This document shows, piece by piece, positions 24,365 through 32,251 of a DNA stretch of 64,000 nucleotides (position 1 is its first letter; each line of letters opens with the position of its first letter). The notes under the pieces are model-generated. The model ran no database searches and was not told the DNA's origin. It saw only the letters and a list, made by a program, of their open reading frames with translations. Both the position numbers and the translations under genes were made by a program. The stretch is from a virus, in IMG/VR virus record IMGVR_UViG_3300035698_007355, positions 32,732 to 96,731 of that record; one strand, written 5' to 3'.

Positions 24365-24456
24365 AACAAAATACAAAGGATATAAAAAATACCATACTAG
24401 TGTTAATTCTCTATATGGTAATTATAGTAGGATTTTTCTTACTAGGAGGGCTTTAA
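24361..24456 (+). CDS. single-span membrane microprotein
   Basis: 31 residues; TILVLILYMVIIVGFFLLGG is one membrane helix. Could be holin-like or a membrane anchor, but size and one span alone decide nothing. Confidence 0.45.
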   Translation: MKQNTKDIKNTILVLILYMVIIVGFFLLGGL

Positions 24457-24457
24457 A

Positions 24458-24598
24458 ATGATAATTGAGATAGCCATAATAAGTCTGGCAAGAAGAAATG
24501 GTGGTTATAAAATTCCCACCGACCCATTTAATCCAATGTTTGATGCAAGATATCCATTAACTCTAGGATATAATATGGAGGTGGATTTAAATGTGTAA
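24458..24598 (+). CDS. microprotein
   Basis: 46 residues (IIEIAIISLARRNGGYKIP). GGAGGG upstream of the ATG. Function unknown. Confidence 0.45.
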   Translation: MIIEIAIISLARRNGGYKIPTDPFNPMFDARYPLTLGYNMEVDLNV

Positions 24599-24728
24599 AC
24601 ACAAATGGTACCGAGAACTTAAAGCACCTTGCATTAGAGGAGGATGGCTAATGGTATATAGATGTCATTGGTGTAGAATTGTGGATTTCAAATACGACCA
24701 CGATAAAGAATATATTAAGCCCCTATAG
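24591..24728 (+). CDS. Cys/His-rich microprotein
   Basis: 45 residues; CKHKW, C and CHWCR could bind zinc. It overlaps the previous gene and its stop codon lies inside the terminator stem. Confidence 0.5.
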   Translation: MCKHKWYRELKAPCIRGGWLMVYRCHWCRIVDFKYDHDKEYIKPL

Positions 24729-24744
24729 GGGCTCCTTTTTTTTT
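24718..24744 (+). terminator. hairpin terminator
   Basis: AGCCCC-TATA-GGGGCT then a run of nine Ts. It closes the four-gene microprotein operon. Confidence 0.85.
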
Positions 24745-25353
24745 GTTGCTGAAACTTAACGATAGTTAATTGGTTCAATTGGCGTTGCTGTGGCCTAATT
24801 CCTTATGGAAAAAGGCACCCGAGTTATTTGAACAGGCGTGTGTGTGGCCTAATTCCCTCTCCTTAAAAAACCTGGGGAAAAACAACCTATAGTAAGGGGG
24901 TTTTGTGCTTGGAATGCAAAATCTCCCCTAGTAAGGGTATTTAGTTAGGCCTTCAACCAGACGGACAGTCTCCACATAGCCACCAGACCGAAGGCGTAGG
25001 CCACAGTCCATCAGGATTTGTGCTTAAAAACGAGCCACAACAATATATACCTATATAGAGAGTAGAAGTTTTTCAGGAATCTAATGAGAGGCGAGGGAGG
25101 AATACTATACTTGAGCCTATACCTCCAGCTATACTTGAGCCTATACTTGAGCCTATACTTTCCTATACCTCCAGCTATACCTAAGCCTTCTCAACAGCTT
25201 CCAAACCTTTCAGGATATTGTCTCTTACCAATGGTATTACTTACTAGGATATCTTGTAGCGGTTTTTGTTGCGGAGTGTTACTACTTGGATATAGTGAAA
25301 CGTATTCTCTACTGGACAGTAGTTACAAAAGTGTTACTACTGGCTCGTGAAAA
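24745..25353. repeat. intergenic cassette spacer with repeats
   Basis: No gene seen. TTAACGATAGTTAA at 24756, GGCGTTGCTGTGGCC at 24781 and a near copy at 24835, then inverted copies near 24975-25010. A tandem array occupies about 25103-25187. GTTACTACT motifs lie near 25276, 25316 and 25332. Confidence 0.5.
25103..25187. repeat. tandem 12-base repeats
   Basis: About seven degenerate units of CTATACTTGAGC or CTATACCTCCAG in alternating order. An open frame across it gives a low-complexity Leu/Tyr/Ser protein, an artefact of the repeat. Confidence 0.6.
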
Positions 25354-25369
25354 TGACAACATTTATATA
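25354..25369 (+). promoter_or_regulatory. promoter of 25496 operon
   Basis: GACAACATTTATATA fits the TATA part of the consensus but has a weaker BRE. Transcription would begin near 25392, leaving a leader of about 100 bases in which CCACTTCCAC and GTGGTGGAAAG can pair. Confidence 0.55.
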
Positions 25370-25495
25370 CTCACGAATCAATACTATACTAGGTTGAAAA
25401 TCTATGATGAACCACTTCCACTAGCTATTGGTAAACTTTTTTTATTATAGTGGTGGAAAGTCTCCAAGGAGAGTTCATAGAGAGGTAAACTAAAA

Positions 25496-25954
25496 ATGGC
25501 AAAAAAAGATAAACAAGTGGAAGTATTGGACAACGACGCGGAAGTATTTACTACCAAGGTCGGTTGGAACAGTGAAGATATGAAAGGCTTACCAGCACAG
25601 GCAGCAGGTTGGAAGGAAGGAGCAGCGCCCCATTTCTCAGTAGGACTTGGTATGTTAAAGGCAGTTGCTGAATCACCGAACACAAAGGAATTTGTAGTTG
25701 GAAACTATGTAGTTGGTGATGAAATAATTCCAATTATTGATGCTCCAGCTCTAACGCAGGACATTCTTAAAACCTACGCTGAATCTAAGGAACTTGAAAT
25801 TCAAACCTTCAGACTAGCTGGAAGTAGAACTGGTGCCAGAAAAGAACTGGATGAGATTAAATCCACATTTGCTGGAATTGATGATGCGGCTATGAAAATT
25901 TTGGAAGAAACAAATCCAGAAGTCTATGCCAAAATTATGGGTTTCCAAGCGTAA
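25496..25954 (+). CDS. hypothetical protein (152 aa)
   Basis: AGAGG precedes the ATG. Charged N-terminus, then KGLPAQAAGWKEGAAPHFSVG, a beta-rich middle (KEFVVGNYVVGDEIIPII) and a helical C-terminus. Codon use is slightly less AT-biased than its neighbours. No family recognised. A T-rich tract at 25980-26000 follows, so it may be highly and separately expressed. Confidence 0.65.
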   Translation: MAKKDKQVEVLDNDAEVFTTKVGWNSEDMKGLPAQAAGWKEGAAPHFSVGLGMLKAVAESPNTKEFVVGNYVVGDEIIPIIDAPALTQDILKTYAESKELEIQTFRLAGSRTGARKELDEIKSTFAGIDDAAMKILEETNPEVYAKIMGFQA

Positions 25955-26036
25955 TTCTGGAATCCAAAGCACCCCACTAATTTTTTTTCTTTTTATTTTT
26001 CCATATATCAAAGCATATCTATAACGGAGGAAAACA

Positions 26037-26522
26037 ATGCCTATACGAATAAATCCAGATACTGATAAGTCCACATTACAAAGACGGGCTACTCAAGCCA
26101 CAATAAAATTTCTAAGTAAATATCCAAAGTTCATTTACAGCACAAATAATCCTATTTCTATACTCCAACAAGACAATCCAAAGCTAGATTTATCCATATT
26201 TAATAATTCTCCAGAACTACTGGCATCATTTGTGTCCGATTTAGTTGAAGGAACTCATATTGAATGGACTGTATATAAAATCCAATACTCCGAACTTGTG
26301 ATGGAACAGAGTAAAGGAAGACCAGAACCGAACAGAAAAAGCGGTGGTGTTCCCGTCCATAAAACAGAACGCCAAGCACAAATGTATCAAAGATGGGGAC
26401 AAACTCATACACCAAATCTAAATCTAGGAAAGTATAAAACCGATAAAGAAAGGATAAAAGCTATCCTTAAAAGTGATTGTGCGCCACAAATAAAGGCAGA
26501 ACTACTAGGGGTTTACAAATGA
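26037..26522 (+). CDS. hypothetical protein (161 aa)
   Basis: GGAGG precedes the ATG. Positively charged C-terminal half with RPEPNRKSGGVPVHKTERQ and regularly spaced Trp/Tyr. No family recognised. Confidence 0.6.
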   Translation: MPIRINPDTDKSTLQRRATQATIKFLSKYPKFIYSTNNPISILQQDNPKLDLSIFNNSPELLASFVSDLVEGTHIEWTVYKIQYSELVMEQSKGRPEPNRKSGGVPVHKTERQAQMYQRWGQTHTPNLNLGKYKTDKERIKAILKSDCAPQIKAELLGVYK

Positions 26523-26770
26523 ACCAAAGTTTTTTTGGCAGAGCCACATTAACACCAATTGGCGCCCTAAAAAGAACACCGGACATTTTTGGCTAACCCA
26601 CATTCGCGCCAATTGGCACACCTAAAAGTAAACCGGGCTTTTTCACAATACCCATACCAAAAAACATCAAAAAGGCATCGAATCATATACCTAAACCTAT
26701 GGTTAGATACCATCACCTATATACTATTTACTAAATTGGACGGGTAAAAAGCATACCGGAGGTATCAAAA
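26523..26770. repeat. intergenic region with two copies of the dispersed element
   Basis: No gene seen. GCCACATTAACACCAATTGG (26543) and a near copy at 26597 are each followed by CTAAAA and a CCGG box. They are the reverse orientation of the elements at 23192-24849. The end carries GGAGG for the next gene. Confidence 0.5.
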
Positions 26771-26971
26771 ATGAAATTATTGACCAAGAAAATTATAGAA
26801 CAATTACCAATAACTTCACTTATAAGGTATATTTCATTAATCCAAAATTATATGTATGAGGTATTTCCTACTATGTGTGATATGGATAAACAAAAAGAAT
26901 GGACACGATTAATGAAACATAGAGCATTTGTGGCTACAGCATTGGTTAAACAAACAGAGGTAGAAAAATGA
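26771..26971 (+). CDS. small helical protein
   Basis: 66 residues after GGAGGT, mostly helical (QLPITSLIRYISLIQNYMYEVF). It heads the run of SH3/KOW-like small genes. Function unknown. Confidence 0.5.
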   Translation: MKLLTKKIIEQLPITSLIRYISLIQNYMYEVFPTMCDMDKQKEWTRLMKHRAFVATALVKQTEVEK

Positions 26972-27183
26972 GCAAATTCAAGGTTGGTGATAGAGTAGAA
27001 AGGACTTTAAATCCAGTCAACGAAAATATACAAGTAGGCGATATATCAGAAATAACAGAAATACACGATAACAAAATATCTTTAAAAGATTTTACCCCCC
27101 TTCAGGACTGTTGTTATGTTAGAGATAATTTTGAACTGGTTAAATACACAACTTGGAAGGAACGATACGAGACCAAAGAATGA
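26968..27183 (+). CDS. SH3/KOW-like small protein with W-K-E-R-Y tail
   Basis: 71 residues. Starts FKVGDRVERT, a KOW/SH3-like first strand, and ends TTWKERYETKE. First of at least fifteen proteins here sharing the terminal W-[KR]-x-x-Y motif. ATGA overlaps on both sides. The tail is separated from the barrel by a short linker, as for a docking or targeting tag. Confidence 0.65.
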   Translation: MSKFKVGDRVERTLNPVNENIQVGDISEITEIHDNKISLKDFTPLQDCCYVRDNFELVKYTTWKERYETKE

Positions 27184-27383
27184 CATTCAAAAAAGGAGAT
27201 AAGGTAGAAGTTATCGGAGAATATAATGGTTATAATGCAGGCACTATCTTAACTGTTGAAAATACTATCCAAAATGTTTGTTGGTTCGAAGAACCTAACA
27301 CAAAAGGTTCTACAGATTGGGGAATTCGTAACAGTAATTTAAAATTACCATTTAAAACCTGGAGAAAGAGGTATAATAAATGA
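27180..27383 (+). CDS. SH3/KOW-like small protein with W-R-K-R-Y tail
   Basis: 67 residues from ATG 27180. FKKGDKVEVIGEYNG at the start and KTWRKRYNK at the end. Overlaps its neighbours by ATGA. Confidence 0.65.
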   Translation: MTFKKGDKVEVIGEYNGYNAGTILTVENTIQNVCWFEEPNTKGSTDWGIRNSNLKLPFKTWRKRYNK

Positions 27384-27619
27384 AATTTAAAGTAGGAGAT
27401 AAGGTATTAATCATTTCTAATGCAGACGATGGAATATGGAACCAATATATAGGTACTATACACATTATAACAGCCGTTATAAATAACACCATTTCAGACC
27501 GTAAATATTATTTACCAATAAATCCATATTCAGAAGAAGAAGAAAGTGTATGGTCAGAAAAAGAACTGAAATTGGTAAAAAATCTTACTTGGAAAGAACG
27601 ATATGAGGCGACTATATAA
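27380..27619 (+). CDS. SH3/KOW-like small protein with W-K-E-R-Y tail
   Basis: 79 residues. FKVGDKVLIISNADDG start, LTWKERYEATI end. The tyrosine-glutamate codons of the tail sequence TATGAGG also supply the ribosome site for the next gene. Confidence 0.65.
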   Translation: MKFKVGDKVLIISNADDGIWNQYIGTIHIITAVINNTISDRKYYLPINPYSEEEESVWSEKELKLVKNLTWKERYEATI

Positions 27620-27876
27620 TGGAACAAAAAAACATTAAGATAGGTAAGGCTTACAAGATTGTTGGAAACAATGGTGGATGTTCTAGAACTAACCGTTGTA
27701 AAGATTGTATTCCTTTTATAAAAGGTATAGTTGTTACAAGCCTTTTGGATGAGGATGACGAACCTAATAGAACAGTTTCAGGAGATTCTTTAAATGGTTT
27801 AAGGCATTGTGGTTTTGACCCAAGAGATTTAATTCTGATACCAACTAATTGGAGGGAGAGATATGCTAACAAATGA
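27619..27876 (+). CDS. SH3/KOW-like small protein with W-R-E-R-Y tail
   Basis: 85 residues. IKIGKAYKIVGNNGG start with four cysteines in the first half (CSRTNRCKDC...), and TNWRERYANK end. Possible zinc site in addition to the barrel. Confidence 0.65.
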   Translation: MEQKNIKIGKAYKIVGNNGGCSRTNRCKDCIPFIKGIVVTSLLDEDDEPNRTVSGDSLNGLRHCGFDPRDLILIPTNWRERYANK

Positions 27877-27946
27877 GGATAAATTACACAATATAATGAT
27901 GGGTAGTTTGAAATCCTTTGGAAAAGAATATTGGAGGAAAAAATGA
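27863..27946 (+). CDS. very small ORF
   Basis: 27 residues, overlapping the tail of the previous gene and starting after GGGAGAG. Ends EYWRKK. Translation plausible from spacing only. Confidence 0.3.
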   Translation: MLTNEDKLHNIMMGSLKSFGKEYWRKK

Positions 27947-28023
27947 AAAAAGAAAAAGAATGGATTGTGAAAAATGAGCTTGAGGAAAGCGATGATATAG
28001 CAAGTGTGGAGATAATAAAATGA
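27943..28023 (+). CDS. very small ORF
   Basis: 26 residues, ATGA overlap and GGAGG upstream. Highly charged. Function unknown. Confidence 0.3.
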   Translation: MKKEKEWIVKNELEESDDIASVEIIK

Positions 28024-28142
28024 ACCTAAAATTTTTACTACCAAATAATCCTTCCGATTGGATATGTATTGGTTTTGTAATAGGAGTAATATTTTTCCTA
28101 TTTATGACTATGCTAACAATAGGTATGATGGAGATATTATAA
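28020..28142 (+). CDS. membrane microprotein
   Basis: 40 residues with one hydrophobic span (WICIGFVIGVIFFLFMTMLT). ATGA overlap. Similar in form to the gene at 28518. Confidence 0.45.
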   Translation: MNLKFLLPNNPSDWICIGFVIGVIFFLFMTMLTIGMMEIL

Positions 28143-28246
28143 TGAAATGTTTCAAATGCTCGGCTACATTAACGCCTAATCAACAGGACGAATACAATAC
28201 CACAATATACACTTGTAATTGTGGCGCTATAAATTCAGTGAGGTAA
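28142..28246 (+). CDS. zinc-ribbon microprotein
   Basis: 34 residues; CFKCS and CNCG about 22 residues apart. The stop/start overlap with the membrane microprotein is a single base. Confidence 0.5.
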   Translation: MKCFKCSATLTPNQQDEYNTTIYTCNCGAINSVR

Positions 28247-28252
28247 ATAAAA

Positions 28253-28513
28253 ATGGGACTATTTGATGATTATTTAAAAAAGGAAAAATCTTTACAATAT
28301 CATAAATACCAATTAAAATTATGGTTGGAAGAATGGTATGAATTTGTTGATGGTAATGGTGATAGTGGTTATACACTACTTAAACATATATCTTCCAAGT
28401 TAAATAAAATTGAGAAACAGGTTGATATTCATATCAAAGCGGTCAATCGTTTGGACAACAAATCTTTTCAGACCTTTGAAGACGGATATGTTCCTAGTGG
28501 AACTTTAATGTGA
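28253..28513 (+). CDS. hypothetical helical protein
   Basis: 86 residues; LKLWLEEWYEFVDGNGDSG and KLNKIEKQVDIHIKAV helices. GAGGTA precedes the ATG. Function unknown. Confidence 0.55.
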   Translation: MGLFDDYLKKEKSLQYHKYQLKLWLEEWYEFVDGNGDSGYTLLKHISSKLNKIEKQVDIHIKAVNRLDNKSFQTFEDGYVPSGTLM

Positions 28514-28517
28514 AAAT

Positions 28518-28616
28518 ATGATGATACCAATACTATCCTACATTAGAAGAAACTTTTGGGGTATAGTTTTTGTAATATTTATGATAGGAATATCGATAAT
28601 AGGAGGATTACAATGA
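28518..28616 (+). CDS. membrane microprotein
   Basis: 32 residues; NFWGIVFVIFMIGISIIGG is a membrane span. GGAGG within its end serves the next gene. Confidence 0.4.
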   Translation: MMIPILSYIRRNFWGIVFVIFMIGISIIGGLQ

Positions 28617-28885
28617 AATTAAATAAAGGATGTTATAAAATAGATACAATTGACCAATCTACCAATGCAAAAATACAGGCGTCGCTACTTGAAAAAGGTT
28701 GTAGTTGGGGTAGGTCAGAAAATACGATACAATATACAGAAAAAAGGTATTTATTTTTAGATGATGGATGCTTTACATATGCCGAACATAAAGATTATTT
28801 TGATAACCATACTTATAAGGAAGTAAGTGTTAAAATTATTCTAGGTAAATTCAGTTGGAAAGAAAACTATGAGGCTAAAAAATGA
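28613..28885 (+). CDS. small protein with W-K-E-N-Y tail
   Basis: 90 residues from ATG 28613 (GGAGG upstream). Ends FSWKENYEAKK. The body is beta-rich but lacks the typical VGDKV start. Confidence 0.6.
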   Translation: MKLNKGCYKIDTIDQSTNAKIQASLLEKGCSWGRSENTIQYTEKRYLFLDDGCFTYAEHKDYFDNHTYKEVSVKIILGKFSWKENYEAKK

Positions 28886-28953
28886 ATTTAGCGGATGAAT
28901 TACTAACGGAAGAGGAATTGTCCCGTATAGTAGAGGAAGACAATGAAATTTAA
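28882..28953 (+). CDS. very small acidic ORF
   Basis: 23 residues (NLADELLTEEELSRIVEED), ATGA overlap. It may mainly couple translation of the next gene, which starts inside it. Confidence 0.3.
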   Translation: MNLADELLTEEELSRIVEEDNEI

Positions 28954-29194
28954 AAAAGGACAAAAAGTTCTAATCAGAAAAGACCTGGAAGCAAGTAAAC
29001 AATATGATAATTGTACGGTTACAATTGCAATGAAACAATATAAAGGACAAATTGCTATAATAACAAGAACTAAAAAATATGGGATATTTGAAAGGTATGA
29101 ATTAAATATTGATGGAGGACGATGGTCCTGGGCAAGTGAAATGTTAATACCAACAAATATAAGTTGGAGAGAAAGATATAAGATTATGCCATAA
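28943..29194 (+). CDS. SH3/KOW-like small protein with W-R-E-R-Y tail
   Basis: 83 residues. FKKGQKVLIRKDLEAS start, YKGQIAIITRTKKYGIFERY core, ISWRERYKIMP end. Confidence 0.65.
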   Translation: MKFKKGQKVLIRKDLEASKQYDNCTVTIAMKQYKGQIAIITRTKKYGIFERYELNIDGGRWSWASEMLIPTNISWRERYKIMP

Positions 29195-29261
29195 AGCGAA
29201 CCACAACGCCAAAACGGTAGCCCTGGCGACAGGGCTGCCATTATAATTATGAGGTAAACAA
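29195..29261 (+). promoter_or_regulatory. intergenic hairpin
   Basis: AGCCCT-GGCGAC-AGGGCT at 29219-29236, extendable by GGT/GCC to nine pairs. A CCACAACGCC copy of the dispersed element lies just before it. Possibly an RNA processing or attenuation site. Confidence 0.45.
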
Positions 29262-29462
29262 ATGATTTGGAAAGTAGGAGATAGCGTAATATCTAATTTA
29301 GGAATAGATAAAGAAAAACATTTAACCATTACAGAAATATCATACCGTGAAGGTAATCCAACATTATGGTTCAGTGATGGTGGATGTACTAGAGTAGAAG
29401 AAATTATGGAAGGAGATTTAAGACATTCATCGTGGAAAGAACGATATGGAGGTAAAAAATGA
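29262..29462 (+). CDS. SH3/KOW-like small protein with W-K-E-R-Y tail
   Basis: 66 residues. MIWKVGDSVISNLG start, HSSWKERYGGKK end. GAGGTA precedes the ATG. Confidence 0.65.
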   Translation: MIWKVGDSVISNLGIDKEKHLTITEISYREGNPTLWFSDGGCTRVEEIMEGDLRHSSWKERYGGKK

Positions 29463-29605
29463 AAAAATTAAGGACACATAATACAACTTGTTTACCACCA
29501 CATTTAAGAACAAAAAAGAAACCAATCAGTATTGCGGTAAGTAGAACTAAATCCAATAAAGATAAATTAGCATTTATGAAGAAATTTGGCGAGGTAATAA
29601 GATGA
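29459..29605 (+). CDS. small basic protein
   Basis: 48 residues, Lys/Arg/Thr rich (HLRTKKKPISIAVSRTKSNKD). ATGA overlaps with both neighbours. May bind nucleic acid. Directly before the primase gene. Confidence 0.5.
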   Translation: MKKLRTHNTTCLPPHLRTKKKPISIAVSRTKSNKDKLAFMKKFGEVIR

Positions 29606-30138
29606 GACAAACCACAATAACGGCGGCTCAACTCAAGAAGTTCGTAGGTAGAAAAAATACCTTTGCTATACAAACAAATAAAGGCTCCTATGTACCAGTA
29701 AGACGAGATATAACAACCAAAGACTTACAGGACCATTTAAAAGGTGATAAAACATTAGGCTCATATGTAATTCAAGAAGATGGACTAATTTCGTTTGCCT
29801 GTATAGATATTGATACAGAACCAGGAAATGATTTAGAACCTTACAAAAGATTAGCCTATATAGTGTATGACCTATTTGTGGACTTTCAAGCAGTCCTTGA
29901 ATTCTCAGGTAGAAGAGGATACCACATATGGTTATTTCCAGAAAAACCAGAACATCCAAGATTCCTTAGGGAATTAATAAAATCACGATTAAAAACATAC
30001 GGTATTAGAAACATAGAAATATATCCTAAACAAGATACCATCAATGAATTAGAGAAAAAGTTAGGCAACTTAATTAAATTACCTTGTGGAAAGCACAAAA
30101 AAGGTGGATGGTCCGAAATTATGAGGTGGAGAAAGTGA
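29602..30138 (+). CDS. archaeo-eukaryotic primase (AEP) domain protein
   Basis: 178 residues. ISFACIDIDTE carries the catalytic acidic pair, LEFSGRRGYHIWLFPEKP is the SG-x-(R/K)-G-x-H motif, and GNLIKLPCGKHKKGG is the third AEP motif. It matches the stand-alone AEP domain of TOTE-type and viral primases and would make primers or short DNA. The protein is only the catalytic core. A PriL-type partner is encoded far away at 59914. Confidence 0.82.
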   Translation: MRQTTITAAQLKKFVGRKNTFAIQTNKGSYVPVRRDITTKDLQDHLKGDKTLGSYVIQEDGLISFACIDIDTEPGNDLEPYKRLAYIVYDLFVDFQAVLEFSGRRGYHIWLFPEKPEHPRFLRELIKSRLKTYGIRNIEIYPKQDTINELEKKLGNLIKLPCGKHKKGGWSEIMRWRK

Positions 30139-30353
30139 ACCCCAAAGACTTTAAGATTGGACAAACAGTTAAACGTACCGGGGATGAATATAACGGTATG
30201 GTAATAGGAGATATTGATGTTATAACGGATGTTGGTAATAATATCGAATTAAAGAAATTTGGACCAGGACATTCAAAACGTAGCCTTAGTGTAATAAATT
30301 TCAGTTGGAAAGGTAGATATGAGGTAAAAAATGAAATTCAAAGTTGGGGATAA
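30135..30353 (+). CDS. SH3/KOW-like small protein with W-K-G-R-Y tail
   Basis: 72 residues from GTG 30135, overlapping the primase stop. FKIGQTVKRTGDEYNG start, FSWKGRYEVKNEIQSWG end; the motif is followed here by 13 more residues. Confidence 0.6.
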   Translation: MNPKDFKIGQTVKRTGDEYNGMVIGDIDVITDVGNNIELKKFGPGHSKRSLSVINFSWKGRYEVKNEIQSWG

Positions 30354-30552
30354 AGTAAAAGTGATAGATGGAGATTTCCATAAAAATAATTCTCCAGAAC
30401 TAAAGACTGGATATATAGGTATAATTACCGAAATTAAGGAAATATCAGCTATTTTTCCTGGAAATCATTGGATAGATATAGACGGATACGGTGGTATTAT
30501 AGAAAGCCAATTAATGCTAGTATATACAAGTTGGAGGGATAGATATGAGTAA
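30331..30552 (+). CDS. SH3/KOW-like small protein with W-R-D-R-Y tail
   Basis: 73 residues. FKVGDKVKVIDGDF start, TSWRDRYE exactly at the C-terminus. Confidence 0.68.
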   Translation: MKFKVGDKVKVIDGDFHKNNSPELKTGYIGIITEIKEISAIFPGNHWIDIDGYGGIIESQLMLVYTSWRDRYE

Positions 30553-30784
30553 GTTCAAAAAAGGAGACAAAGTAAGGTTCAAATCACCTGATAGCCGTAA
30601 CGCTACCTATTTTTCATCAGGATTAAGAAACCTAGAAATAGTAGAAAGTCTTGGTATTAGTGAATATAGTGTTAGGGAAGCAGATAATTCCATATCTTGG
30701 TGTGTAGAGGAATATGAATTGGAGTTAGAAACCCCTAAATTTAAAAGTTGGAGGAAAAGATATGACCACTTACAGACACAGTAA
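30545..30784 (+). CDS. SH3/KOW-like small protein with W-R-K-R-Y tail
   Basis: 79 residues. FKKGDKVRFKSPDSRN start, KSWRKRYDHLQTQ end. ATG overlaps the preceding tail codons. Confidence 0.65.
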   Translation: MSKFKKGDKVRFKSPDSRNATYFSSGLRNLEIVESLGISEYSVREADNSISWCVEEYELELETPKFKSWRKRYDHLQTQ

Positions 30785-31103
30785 AGAACTAAAGGGTAAC
30801 ACTTTAGAACTAGGTGATACTTTAAAATTTACAAAAGGTGCAAATAAAGGGTCCTTTAAAGTTACAGCAACCTTTTTAGATAATACAATATCCATTGGTA
30901 ATAATCACGTACCTTTAGATATGATTGGTCTAACATCAGAAAGAGAAAGAAGGGACTTTTGCACTAAAAATTATGGGTATAGTGCTGGTAAAGGAAGTTG
31001 GCCTATTTATAGTAATAATGATATGGACGCAATTACTAGAACGGTAATAGTTATATTTTTAATATTGGAAAAAGGATTTAGTTGGAGGTATAGATATGAA
31101 TAA
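30762..31103 (+). CDS. small protein with W-R-Y-R-Y tail
   Basis: 113 residues. LELGDTLKFTKGANKGSFKVT is KOW-like; the C-terminal part has a hydrophobic stretch (TVIVIFLILEKG) and ends FSWRYRYE. Confidence 0.6.
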   Translation: MTTYRHSKELKGNTLELGDTLKFTKGANKGSFKVTATFLDNTISIGNNHVPLDMIGLTSERERRDFCTKNYGYSAGKGSWPIYSNNDMDAITRTVIVIFLILEKGFSWRYRYE

Positions 31104-31725
31104 ATTTAAAGGCTTTGGCGAGAAAGATACAAAAATGGCGTTATCTAAGGTAAAAAAGTCTAAAAAGAAAATTCAGGATAATGTGGCTAAAAAAGAAATT
31201 AACAATACCTTAGCTGAAATGGGATTAAAGAGTAAACAAGCAATCATTTTAGACGGTTCTGCTATGAAAACAACCAAAGCATTTATAAAGGCTGGATGGT
31301 CTCCTACACAAATTCACAATGTTAATAATTCCTCAGATTATAATACTATTAAAAGGCATCACAAAAAATCATATAATATGACCTTATATGAATTTCTGGA
31401 CTTACATAAAGATAGGAAAGGAGAGATAGGTTGTATTTATATGGATTATATGAGTTCTTGGGACGGAAATGTTAATTTCAAACCTAAAGATGATTTACTC
31501 CTACTATTTTGTGAAGAAATGTTAGCTAAAGGTTCAATACTTGGTATAACTTTTTCAGCAAGAACCAAAAAGAAAGACAATACATTTATATATCCAGATA
31601 TTGGAAAGGTATTAGATTACATTTACCAATTAGCAAGAGATACAGGATATGAATTATCATTGGTTACAGGAGGCGCCTACAGTAACGGCGGACCAATGTT
31701 CTCATACATATTTAAGGTAAACTAA
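31096..31725 (+). CDS. putative methyltransferase-like protein
   Basis: 209 residues. A basic helical N-terminus is followed by a Rossmann-like order: AIILDGSAMKTTKAFIKAGW, HNVNNSSDYNTIK, GCIYMDYMSSWDG, then LAKGSILGITFSARTKKK and a last strand GPMFSYIFKV. This recalls class I methyltransferases, but the glycine-rich SAM motif is not standard. Function uncertain. Confidence 0.45.
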   Translation: MNKFKGFGEKDTKMALSKVKKSKKKIQDNVAKKEINNTLAEMGLKSKQAIILDGSAMKTTKAFIKAGWSPTQIHNVNNSSDYNTIKRHHKKSYNMTLYEFLDLHKDRKGEIGCIYMDYMSSWDGNVNFKPKDDLLLLFCEEMLAKGSILGITFSARTKKKDNTFIYPDIGKVLDYIYQLARDTGYELSLVTGGAYSNGGPMFSYIFKVN

Positions 31726-31726
31726 G

Positions 31727-31945
31727 ATGTGGAAAGAACACTATACCAACAAAACCAAAGTAGGGGATAAAGTTAAAATGATAAATAGGTTAAATGCCTT
31801 ACTGATTTGCGGGGACTTTGTTTCTTCAGGGTCATTATTTGTTGGTAAGGTATATACAATAACCAAAATCACTAAGAAAGGATATTTAATGTTTGGAGAC
31901 TCCTGTTCTTATAACCCTAAATGCTTTATAAAGGTGTCAAAATGA
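31727..31945 (+). CDS. SH3/KOW-like protein with N-terminal W-K-E-H-Y motif
   Basis: 72 residues. Here the motif is at the start (MWKEHYTNKTK) and the barrel (VGDKVKMINRLN) follows. This swap argues that the motif acts as a protein element and is not just a ribosome-site by-product. Confidence 0.62.
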   Translation: MWKEHYTNKTKVGDKVKMINRLNALLICGDFVSSGSLFVGKVYTITKITKKGYLMFGDSCSYNPKCFIKVSK

Positions 31946-32250
31946 ATTGGAAAGAACGATATAATACGGATGGATTCATTCCATTAGAACAAGATAAAGT
32001 AGTCCCTGGTATGGTAGCTAAACTAATTGTTGGTAACGAGACATCTTGGAGAAGAAATTGTTGGATAAATGATATGAAAGGAAAAGTATTCGAGGTTTAT
32101 GATAATAATAATGAAGGAAAAATATCTATAAAATTACCTATTAGTTTGTGGAAATATAATGATATTGGTTGTGAAGAGGAGGAACAAATAGCACAGGAAA
32201 GAGGCTGGTATGAAGTCTTAGGACCTGCTAATTGGTTCTTATTTAAATAA
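31942..32250 (+). CDS. small protein with N-terminal W-K-E-R-Y motif
   Basis: 102 residues from ATG 31942 (AAGGTG upstream; an in-frame ATG at 31921 is less likely). MNWKERYNTDGFIPL start, then PGMVAKLIVGN and a KGKVFEVYDNN barrel-like strand pair. Second case with the motif at the N-terminus. Confidence 0.6.
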   Translation: MNWKERYNTDGFIPLEQDKVVPGMVAKLIVGNETSWRRNCWINDMKGKVFEVYDNNNEGKISIKLPISLWKYNDIGCEEEEQIAQERGWYEVLGPANWFLFK

Positions 32251-32251
32251 A

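Noticed and set aside
21450-25340. CRISPR-like array
   Set aside because: Repeats are short, imperfect and unevenly spaced, occur in both orientations, and no cas genes lie nearby; the Cas4-like nuclease at 37893 is isolated.
25084-25350. 88-residue open frame rich in Leu, Tyr and Ser
   Set aside because: It is created by the tandem 12-base repeat; composition is low-complexity and no ribosome site precedes it.
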